Source of the DNA: Stomoxys calcitrans | Lineage: Eukaryota; Arthropoda; Insecta; Diptera; Muscidae | Length of the DNA stretch: 64,000 nt | Assembly: GCF_963082655.1 (NCBI RefSeq) | Contig: NC_081555.1 | Span: 145,808,517-145,872,516 of the forward strand | Direction: 5' to 3' | Part shown: piece by piece, positions 54,881 through 64,000 of the stretch | How positions within the stretch are numbered: the stretch's first letter is position 1 | How the letters are laid out: every line of letters starts with the position of its first letter | The notes under the pieces: generated by a model | Databases searched by the model: none | What the model was told of the DNA's origin: nothing | What the model saw: only the letters and a program-made list of their open reading frames with translations | Position numbers and translations under genes: made by a program

Positions 54881-56240
54881 TAACACCACCGACAGATGTC
54901 ATCATTCGTAATGCCAATACGAGACATATGATTACTTAGCTTATTATGCTCTGCTGTAATTCCGATAGCCATATTCAGATGTGCCTTTTCCGTTGACAAC
55001 TGACTATCCATGTATTAATTTCGAGCGTCCGTCTAACCTAACCTAGTTCACATCCGACTGATATGTTCCAGCGATTTTACGATGTATTTTTTTAACGCTC
55101 CTTAATTTCATGAAAATTTTTCGATAGTTACGGGTATACTTTAGTATTGATACATGTCCAGGAACCCAGCATAACGCCAGGTTATGACACCTCTGTAGAC
55201 AATTTAAAATCTCTCAACAACGACACACTTTACATCTCATACTGGTGACGATTTAAGCTTTCGATGCTGCTTGACTATATCTACAGCGATAGTCAGATGT
55301 TAGATCGATCCATTTCTCTGGATGGCACAATCTCCCCTGCCCTTATCGCAAAAAGGCGTTAAGTTCACCGCAATATACGCCACAACCGCTCCCATTCTCC
55401 AACTTAGATTCATCTGCAAATATTTTATTTTGCGTAAACCTAATCCGACCCTTCAGACATTCCGTCAGAGTCGGTATCATAATATAATATAGTCCAAGGT
55501 CCAGTATTCCTTTCCTACTTGTAAGTCCGTCTGTGCTGTCTGGTATACGGGTATGTCTGACTGGGCTTCTGCTAAGGAGGTTGAGCTGAAATAGTCTGAA
55601 CAGTGTCTGTCGACTCTATAATAAACAAACCGATTGGCTGGATTCCCATCATAACCTCCAGTGACCTTGTCGCAGAAGTGCCCATAGTCCCAGGCATGCA
55701 TCTCAAGGCAATCCTATTTAACCTGTTTAGATCACACACATTTGTCCCTTTATCCGTCACAAGCCACCAAACATGGCAGCCAGTCAGAACTGGCCTTAGC
55801 ACCAATGCAACCTAGGCCGTAGACCCCACTTACTGCCTACAAGCATCTGACATGAGTAAAGAGCCGCAAAGGCAACTTGCTATCGAGGATTACGCCAATT
55901 GCAACTTAATTCCCTGCAGTGTGGATAGTTCGGAATCCTCTTTATCCTGTTAACAGGACCTTTTCCTTCTTCTTAGCCTTCACCCTAAGCCTGCAATCCG
56001 TGGCCCAAGAAGCCGTGCACCCAAGAGCGCTACTAAGAACGTCCGATACAGTGTTAAGAAATTCACCTGTAGCGAGAATGACAAGATCGTTTGCCAGTCC
56101 ATCAGAGTCGGTATTCCAATATAATAGAGTCCACGGTTCGCTATTTCCCTTCCTACTTGTAAGTCCGTCTGTATATCGTTCAATGTGCTGACCATAACCC
56201 CTTTCGCCTCCATTCTGAACGGAATCGCTTTGACTACAAG
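54880..56240 (-). mobile_element. R1/Jockey-type LINE ORF2 fragment
   Basis: The minus strand from 55805 reads LRPVLTGCHVWWLVTDKGTN, then LNRLNRIALRCMPGTMGT, the reverse transcriptase thumb of R1/Jockey-type ORF2, and then the downstream linker to about 55480. 55320-55470 and 54880-55090 fit decayed RNase H and the 3' part ('taacctaacctag' near 55035). A second, overlapping fragment (56213-55980) resembles the same linker region. Broken throughout. Confidence 0.65.
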
Positions 56241-56515
56241 AATCGATAGCAGCGGTTAAATGAAGCCGCCCTTAGGTGTACCCCTGTTGGTATTAACCCT
56301 TACCGAGGATTGGGTAATACTGGCCATGATCTCTCTATGAAAAAGTACTCATTATCCAAACTATCGGGTCACAGCTACTTGGACCTCGTTCTGTCTAGGC
56401 GGTATACATTCTATACCATGACAGGGATTAGTTCTGCGGTATCCTCTTCACCGCCATTAACGGATATTTTTACATATCCTAAGCATATTTTGCCAGGTAT
56501 CTTTCTTCCTCTCTG

Positions 56516-56570
56516 CAGAAGGATGCGTTTGGTACAGACGCATCGCGTTTGGTACAGACGCATCCTTCTG
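56516..56570. repeat. Palindrome built on a 20-bp perfect duplication
   Basis: gcgtttggtacagacgcatc is repeated twice without spacing (56525-56544, 56545-56564). The pair is enclosed by inverted arms cagaaggatgcgt (56516-56528) and acgcatccttctg (56558-56570). Confidence 0.85.
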
Positions 56571-57339
56571 CCATTGGTTTTACGTTTGTTTCTTTGGTAA
56601 AATTCTCTCGATTCGCTCACACTCCCTTGTCATTCTGCGGAAAAGATGTTTCTCCTCTCTCCTTTTCCCCAGCTACCACTCCTTCAACTTTCGTATTGCT
56701 ACTGATTGCAGGATTGCTCTATGCTCCGTATTCTTGGTTTCAGTAGATTTCGCCACTCTTCTTGGTACCCAAGTACCGAATTCTAATAATTGTTCAACGG
56801 AGAGGGCACACCAAAGCTTGTCGTTATAAATATCTTACCATCCAACTCTTACCCACCCAAAAAATTGAAACAAGCGAGAACAGTTTTTTATTTTTAATGT
56901 CTATTAAATTTTTATTTTCAATTTCTTCATCTTTAATGTTTCTTACAATAAATTAGAATTTCTACGTTAACTCTACATGTTATGAAATAGATTCCGTTTT
57001 GTATGCAATTCTAAAAAGAGTGAAACATTTGATGTCATTCGACAGTTGTGTCAGCAAGTCATTCACCGCAACTTAAGACAAAATGTCCTTGTAGTCAAAA
57101 CAATTTGCTCTTCATTGCAGGATAGTCACTGGCGTGTACATAAGGGTGGGTCCATTTTTAATTGCAAAAAACAAACATTAACCAAAAGGTTGTCAAAATT
57201 GTAATCAACGACAAATTCCATGAAATTTTGCCCAAGAATCCATGGCTCTGACATCCAATGCGAGCTTCCGGTTTTTAACTACAACATGTTTGAATTTCGA
57301 TTTTCGCAACCGCCAAAGTTGACCCACCTTAATGTAAAT

Positions 57340-57560
57340 GTATATGTCTATATATAGGTGTATGTATATGCAAAAGGGTTTTTATGTGTGTGTTGGCATG
57401 TAAGTGTGGGTGTGGGCGTATGTGTACGTAACTAACACTACTTAAGTAAATACATATCGTTCTTTGAATAGAAGGCTTGTTATTGTTGCATTTTGTTGAA
57501 CTATGAATTATATATAGTATGTATGCATGTATGTATATGTATATATATATGTATGTAGTA
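57340..57560. repeat. TG/TA-rich microsatellite region
   Basis: Runs of tgtatatg, gtgtgtgttgg, gggtgtggg and tatatatatgtatgta make a degenerate (TG/TA)n stretch. No coding meaning. Confidence 0.7.
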
Positions 57561-57654
57561 GGCATGAATTTATTCCTAAAACATGTTCTATGATAAAATG
57601 TTTTAACAGTTCATTGAAATGTTTGTGATATAAATAAGAATAAAATATATAAAA

Positions 57655-57806
57655 AAATATTAATATCAAGAAATTAAGGTTTGTGGCATAGTAAGATTCT
57701 TATCCGTATGTGAAGAAAGTAAACTGGAGAAAGATATATGCAGAAAAAATTTAGAGAAAATGGTAGCGACAGCTAAGAAGATATCCAAATACAAATTCCT
57801 AACGAA
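57655..57806 (+). repeat. 150-bp duplicated segment, copy 1
   Basis: 'gtttgtggcata', 'taagattcttatccg', 'tggagaaagatatat' and 'ggagaaaatggtagcgacagct' are repeated in order at 58187-58335. The MITE at 57808 directly adjoins this copy. Confidence 0.8.
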
Positions 57807-57807
57807 A

Positions 57808-57966
57808 TGCAAATATACTTTTTTTACACTTTTTTTCTAAAGCAAGCTAAAAGTAACAGCTGATAACTGACAGAAGAAAGAATGCAATTACAGAGTCACA
57901 AGCAGTGAAAAAATTTGTCAACGCCGACTATATGAAAAATCCGCAATTACTTTTTGGGCAACCCAA
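57808..57966. mobile_element. Mariner-type MITE, left end missing
   Basis: Matches the right two-thirds of 9551-9785, from 'caaatatactttttt' to the intact terminal repeat ending gggcaacccaa (57966), followed by TA. The left ~85 bp are replaced by the duplicated segment. Confidence 0.88.
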
Positions 57967-58186
57967 TATCATTTAGGAACAGGGGCAAACTTCTCACATA
58001 TTAATGAGTTCTGTCCGATTCAAGTTCAAGCTCAATGATAACGGGCCTCCTTTTTTTATATGTATAAGTTCTTACATGGAATAGTACCTCTCAAATGTCG
58101 CCAGCATTAGGAGAGGATAACCACAGCCAAAATTTTTTTTCTGATGTTCTCGCCAGGATTTGAACTCTAAACCTAAAATAATATGA

Positions 58187-58335
58187 ATATTAAAAAATTA
58201 ATGTTTGTGGCATATTAAGATTCTTATCCGGATAGGAAGAAAGTAGTCTGGAGAAAGATATATTCAGAAAACATTTGGAGAAAATGGTAGCGACAGCTGA
58301 GAAGATAGCCAAATGCAAATTTCTGACGACAACAT
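58187..58335 (+). repeat. 150-bp duplicated segment, copy 2
   Basis: Same blocks as 57655-57806, roughly 90% alike by eye, about 530 bp further on. Between the copies lie the MITE and a LINE-like scrap (57968-58170) that matches 12815-13045. Confidence 0.8.
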
Positions 58336-58379
58336 TAGAATCATAATTTATGTCAGAAAGAGGTCCTAGTAGCACTTAA

Positions 58380-59440
58380 CCGGAGAGCCATATAAGGTTA
58401 TAGACTGGTTTTTCCCTATATTTGACACACTTATTGGAAGTGGTAACAGAACACCGCATGCAAAATTTTAGCCAAATGGGACAACAATTGCGGCTTGTAA
58501 CGACTAAATTAGTCAAATCGGGAGCTCCCATATAAACTGGAGCTATATCAGGTTATAGACCGATTTGGACTGTACTTGGCATAGCTGTTGGAGGTCATAG
58601 CACAACATTACATGCAAAATTTCAGCCAAATCGGATAAAAATTGCGGCTTTCAGGGGCTCAAGAAGTCAAATCGGGAGATCGGTTTATATGGGAGCAATA
58701 TCAGGTTATAGACCGATTAAAACCATACTTGACACAGTTGTTGAAAATCATAACAGAACATTACATGCAAAATTTCAGCCAAATCGGATAAAAATTGCGG
58801 CTTTCAGGGGCTCAAGAAGTCAAATCGGGAGATCGGTTTATATGGGAGCAATATCAGGTTATAGACCGATTAAAACCATACTTGACACAGTTGTTGGAAA
58901 TCATAACAGAACACTATCTGCAAAATTTCAACAATTGCGGCTTCCAGAGGCTTAAGAAGTCAAATCGGAAAATAGGTTTATATAGGAGCTACATCAGGTT
59001 CTTGGCCGATTTGGACCGTACTTGGCACAGTTTGCGACTTCTAGGGGCTCAAGAAGTCAAATCGGGAGATCGGTTTATATGGGAGCTATATCCAAATCGG
59101 AACCGATATGGCCCATTTGCAATCCCCAACGACCTACATCAATATTAAGCGTCTACGCAAAATTTCAAGCGGCTAGCTTTACACGATCGACTGCTATCCT
59201 GATTTCGACAGACGGACGGAAGGACATCGGATTATTTAGAAGCAATACTAACCAAATCTATTGATGTCAGTTAAAAGTCATAAAAGAAATCATTGTACAA
59301 AATTTTAGCCCAATCGGCTGAAATTTGCGCCCTCTATAGGCACAAGAAGTAAAATCGGGAGATTTAGTAAGGAAGTTATATCGGTTTATGAGCCGATTCG
59401 AACGATATATACGGTCCAAATCGTGCTATAACTAGCCGTC
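58380..59440 (+). repeat. ~150-bp core array of the Helentron-like family
   Basis: Units 'gatcggtttatatgggagca' + 'atatcaggttatagaccgat' repeat about six times. 58681-58830 and 58831-58980 are nearly identical at first (ttgaaaatca against ttggaaatca), then diverge. Unit phrases are the same as in 48100-48950. A fragment of the 3' module (cgacagacgg) is near 59208. Confidence 0.85.
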
Positions 59441-59559
59441 CGTCCGTCCATCTTTCGAAATCATGATAGCGGTCGAACGCGTAAAGCTAGCCGCTTGAAA
59501 TTTCGCACAGACACTCAATATTGATGTAGGTCGTTGGGTATTACAAATGGGCCATATCG

Positions 59560-59885
59560 GTTCAGATTTGTATGTAGGAGATACAGCCATTTTAAGTTTT
59601 CCAAGTGATATTTCGTTTTTTAATGGGTTTTCAATGAAATTTTTAATTTTTGATGGGATCACGAATTAAGGTCCATTTCCCTCTTGGATGCATAGTTTAG
59701 GAGATACAGCCATTTTAAGTTTTCCAAATGATATGTCGTTTTTTAATGGGTTTTCAATGAAATTTTTAATTTTTGATGGAGGCACGAATTAAGGTCCATT
59801 TCCCTCTAGGATGCATAGTTTAGGAGATACAGCCATTTTAAGTTTTCCAAGCGAAATTTCGATTACTAATGGGTAATCGAAAGGT
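59560..59885 (+). repeat. ~122-bp tandem repeat, about 2.7 copies
   Basis: 'aggagatacagccattttaa' recurs at about 59577, 59698 and 59820. The same three-copy block reappears inside the higher-order repeat near 60484-60731 and 61895-62142. Confidence 0.85.
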
Positions 59886-62800
59886 GGTGCTGCATGAAGC
59901 AAAACTGTAAAGTTTTCTGTGAAAAATATCGCTAAAACCAATTGTTTTTGGGTGTAAAAATTCAAGATCGTTTTCAAGACCAAAAACGCTGTAACTCTTT
60001 CATTTTTTTGAATTTCGAAAATTTTCCAGCATTCCGCAATTCGAAATTCGAAGAAGATTCGTACAATAAACAGAATTACTTAGAATTTCACATTTTATTT
60101 TTTTTGCATTTTTTTACCAAAGGCTAACCCCTTATGAAAATTTGAATTTTTGATGCGAAAAAAATTTTCGAGTTGAGTATACAGTATTGAAGTTTATGGC
60201 AAAAAAACCGGATTAGTGCAACTCCCATGTTATTTCTCTAAAAAACAAGCTCAAAATCGCATAGTTAATATCTGAACATTGCTAAAAAATATCAAGGTGA
60301 GTCTAAAATTGCTGTAACATCTTTTGTTTTGATGTTTTCAAAATCCGTCCGTCCGTCCATCTTTCGAAATCATGATAGCGGTCGAACGCGTAAAGCTAGC
60401 CGCTTGAAAATTCGCACAGACACTCAATATTGATGTAGCTTGTTGGGTATTACAAATGGGCCATATCGGTTCAGATTTGTATGTAGGAGATACAGCCATT
60501 TTAAGTTTTCCAAGTGATATTTCGTTTTTAATGGGTTTTCAATGACATTTTTAATTTTTGATGGGGTCTCGAATTAAGGTCCATTTCCCTCTAGGATGCC
60601 TAGTTTAGGAGATACAGCCATTTTAAGTTTTCCAAGTGAAATTTCGATTATTAATGGGTTTTCAATGAAATTTTTAATTTTTGAATGGGGTCACGAATTA
60701 AGGTCCATTTCCCTCTTGGATGCATAGTTTAGGAAATACAGCCATTTTAAGTTTTCCAAGTAAAATTTCGATTACTAATGGGTGATCGAAAGATGGTGCT
60801 GCATGAAGCAAAACTGTAAAGTTTTCATTGAAAATATCGCTAAAGCCAATTTTTTTTGGGCGTAAAAATTCAAGGTCGTTTTCAAGGCCAAAAACGCTGT
60901 AACTCTTTCATTTTTTTGAATTTCGAAAATTTTCCAGCATTTCGCAATTCGAAATTCGAAGAAGATTCGTACAATAAACAGAATTATTTAAAATTTCACA
61001 TTTTATTTTTTTGCATTTTTTTACCAAAGGCTAACAACCCCTTATGAAAATTTGCAATTTTTGATGCGAAAAAATTTTTTGAGTTGAGTATACAGTATTG
61101 AAGTTTATGGCAAAAAATTTGGATAAGGGCAACTCCTATGTTTTTTCTTCAAAAAACAAGCTCAAAATCGCATAACTAATATCCGAAAAATGCAAATAAA
61201 AATCAAAGTGAGTTTGAAATTACTGTAACATTGTTTTGCGAATTTCAAAATTCTGAGGACACCGTTGGATTCGTGAAGAAAATCTCTTTCCTTAGAGGTG
61301 CAGGATGAAGCAATGCTGTAAATTTTTCTGTGAAAAATATCACTAAAACCAATTGTTTTTGGGTGTAAAAATTCAAGATCGTTTTCAAGGCCAAAAACGC
61401 TGTAACTCTTTCATTTTTTTGAATTTCGAAAATTTTTCAGCATTCCGCAATTCGAAATTCGAAGAAGATTCGTACAATAAACAGAATTACTTAAAATTTC
61501 ACATTTTAATTTTTTTGAATTTTTTTACCAAAGGCTAACCCCTTATGAAAATTTGAATTTTTGATGCGAAAAAAATTTTCGAGTTGAGTATACAGTATTG
61601 AAGTTTATGGCAAAAAAACCGGATTAGTGCAACTCCCATGTTATTTCTCTAAAAAACAAGCTCAAAATCGCATAGTTAATATCTGAACATTGCTAAAAAA
61701 TATCAAGGTGAGTCTAAAATTGCTGTAACATCTTTTGTTTTGATGTTTTCAAAATCCGTCCGTCCGTCCATCTTTCGAAATCATGATAGCGGTCGAACGC
61801 GTAAAGCTAGCCGCTTGAAAATTCGCACAGACACTCAATATTGATGTAGCTTGTTGGGTATTACAAATGGGCCATATCGGTTCAGATTTGTATGTAGGAG
61901 ATACAGCCATTTTAAGTTTTCCAAGTGATATTTCGTTTTTAATGGGTTTTCAATGACATTTTTAATTTTTGATGGGGTCTCGAATTAAGGTCCATTTCCC
62001 TCTAGGATGCCTAGTTTAGGAGATACAGCCATTTTAAGTTTTCCAAGTGAAATTTCGATTATTAATGGGTTTTCAATGAAATTTTTAATTTTTGAATGGG
62101 GTCACGAATTAAGGTCCATTTCCCTCTTGGATGCATAGTTTAGGAAATACAGCCATTTTAAGTTTTCCAAGTAAAATTTCGATTACTAATGGGTGATCGA
62201 AAGATGGTGCTGCATGAAGCAAAACTGTAAAGTTTTCATTGAAAATATCGCTAAAGCCAATTTTTTTTGGGCGTAGAAATTCAAGGTCGTTTTCAAGGCC
62301 AAAAACGCTGTAACTCTTTCATTTTTTTGAATTTCGAAAATTTTCCAGCATTTCGCAATTCGAAATTCGAAGAAGATTCGTACAATAAACAGAATTATTT
62401 AAAATTTCACATTTTATTTTTTTGCATTTTTTTACCAAAGGCTAACAACCCCTTATGAAAATTTGCAATTTTTGATGCGAAAAAATTTTTTGAGTTGAGT
62501 ATACAGTATTGAAGTTTATGGCAAAAAATTTGGATAAGGGCAACTCCTATGTTTTTTCTTCAAAAAACAAGCTCAAAATCGCATAACTAATATCCGAAAA
62601 ATGCAAATAAAAATCAAAGTGAGTTTGAAATTACTGTAACATTGTTTTGCGAATTTCAAAATTCTGAGGACACCGTTGGATTCGTGAAGAAAATCTCTTT
62701 CCTTAGAGGTGCAGGATGAAGCAATGCTGTAAATTTTTCTGTGAAAAATATCACTAAAACCAATTGTTTTTGGGTGTAAAAATTCAAGATCGTTTTCAAG

Positions 62801-63165
62801 GCCAAAAACGCTGTAACTCTTTCATTTTTTTGAATTTCGAAAATTTTTCAGCATTCCGCAATTCGAAATTCGAAGAAGATTCGTACAATAAACAGAATTA
62901 CTTAAAATTTCACATTTTAATTTTTTTGAATTTTTTTAGCAAAGGCTAACCCCTTATGAAATTTGCAATTTTTGATGCGAAATAATTTTTCGAGTTGAGT
63001 ATACAGTATTGAAGATTATGGGAAAAAATTCGGATTAGTGCAACTCCTATGCTTTTTCTTCAAAAAAACAAGCTCAAAATCGCATAGTTAATATCCGAAA
63101 ATTGCTAAAAAATCAAGGTGAATTTGAAATTGCTGTAACATCTTTTGTTTTGCGAATTTCAAAAT
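59885..63165 (+). repeat. 505-bp satellite in a 1,411-bp higher-order repeat
   Basis: The landmark cagcatt lies at 60027, 60935, 61438, 62346 and 62849. Spacings alternate 908 and 503, giving a 1,411-bp higher-order period. About 60115-61525 and 61526-62936 appear identical apart from single-base differences (for example a to g near 62276). The 908-bp units carry the three 122-bp repeats plus a 'ccgtccgtccatctttcg' module. This is a very recent tandem duplication, or an assembly duplication. Confidence 0.92.
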
Positions 63166-63189
63166 TTTGAGGACCATGAGGTCGTCTTT

Positions 63190-63897
63190 CGAATTCTATG
63201 AGGTCGTCACCAGTAATATTAGGAGTCAGAAGAAAATTCTTTCTGCCAAATTTCGAGAGAATCGGTTAACAAATGAGTACTTTATTGCAATATTTCTCAT
63301 TTCTACCGGACGAACATATACATGGGAGCTATATCGAAATCTAAACCGATTTCTAAGAAGTTCACCAGTAATGTCGAGAGTCATAAGAAAATCCTTTCTG
63401 CCAAATTTTGAGAGAATCGGTTAGCAAATTACTATTTTATTGCATTATTACTGCAAATCGGACGAACGTATATATGGGAGCTATATCCAAATCTGAACCG
63501 ATTTTCATGAAGTTCATCAACAATGTCGAGAGTTCAAAAAAAATCTTTCCTGGGAAATTTCGAGTGAAATGGTTAGCAAATGACCATTTTATTTCAATAT
63601 TACTGCAAATCGGATGAACATATATATGGGAACTAAATCCAAATCTGAACCGATTTTTTTCCAATTTCAATAGGCTTTGTCTCTAGGCCGATAAACATAC
63701 CCGTTTCAAATTTAAAGACGATCGGATGAAAATTGCGACCTGTAGTTTGTACACAAATTAACAATGACAGACAGACAGACATAGCTAAATCGAATCAGAA
63801 AGTGATCCTGAGTCGATCGGTATACTTGTCCTTTTGGGTGTTACAAACAAATGCACAAAGTTATAATACCCTGTACCAAGTAGTAGTGTAGGGCATA
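63190..63897 (+). mobile_element. Tandem-core element, 3' part
   Basis: Three core units ('tatatgggagctatatcc', 'aatctgaaccgattt', 'tttcgagagaatcggtta') lead into the 3' module (gacagacagacatagctaaa, 'ttacaaacaaatgca'). It ends in the hairpin ataccctgtacca..tagtgtagggcat (63867-63896). The remaining bases to the window end look like the start of another such repeat. Confidence 0.7.
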
Positions 63898-64000
63898 AAA
63901 ACCTCAGGCGGTTAAACGCTACGAAAAAGAAACGCAGAAAGACGGACATGTCTAAATCGTGTCACGAAGAATTTCTGAATCGGTTCGCACATTTTATCGC

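Noticed and set aside
55919..56600. Plus-strand frames near 56000-56600 with hydrophobic segments
   Set aside because: They are antisense to LINE fragments and have no supporting motif or splice signals.

Overview
The window is nuclear DNA of a higher fly. The sequence suggests a calyptrate/muscid dipteran, though that is an inference and no species can be read off. The grounds are: ZAD-type C2H2 zinc-finger genes (an insect-specific expansion), short GT-AG introns of about 60-70 bp, very AT-rich intergenic DNA, and heavy loads of Jockey-like LINEs, BEL/Pao and gypsy-like LTR elements, mariner, MITEs and long periodic repeat arrays. No prokaryotic gene, operon, CRISPR array, tRNA or rRNA gene was seen.

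Host genes are few. Two same-strand ZAD zinc-finger paralogues lie at 7814-9270 (here called A, 3' part not found) and 10394-14801 (B, five exons, 576 codons, about ten fingers, its second intron filled with retrotransposon debris). A single-exon ZC4H2 homologue lies at 17442-18371 (+). A two-exon homologue of the human C3orf38 family lies at 43596-44584 (-). A, B and the C3orf38 homologue carry an AACAGCTG-type core-promoter-like motif upstream.

The rest is repeats. 541-7512 holds degenerate ~130-bp repeats, LINE RNase H debris, a 37-copy 29-bp satellite and SINE-like elements. 9551-17045 holds MITEs and LINE fragments around and inside gene B. 19335-24206 holds a local repeat and a decayed gypsy-like element with a tRNA-Lys-type primer-binding site. 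24207-31690 is an AT-rich stretch with no confident gene. 31910-36458 is a BEL/Pao element cut at its 3' end by a mariner remnant. 39245-43506 holds MITE and LINE copies, one with an inverted piece of its own family inside. 45150-51277 holds LINE debris and several copies of a tandem-core element whose ends look Helentron/DINE-1-like. 51278-54480 and 59885-63165 are ~505-bp satellite arrays, the second organised into a nearly identical 1,411-bp higher-order duplication. 54880-56230 is another LINE fragment, and 56500-59440 is mixed short repeats.

No coherent multi-gene system is visible. The points most worth follow-up are the Helentron-like elements with ~150-bp cores, the fresh 1,411-bp duplication, a 2A-like NPGP motif at the head of the abundant LINE, and the ZAD gene pair with its possibly decapitated member.
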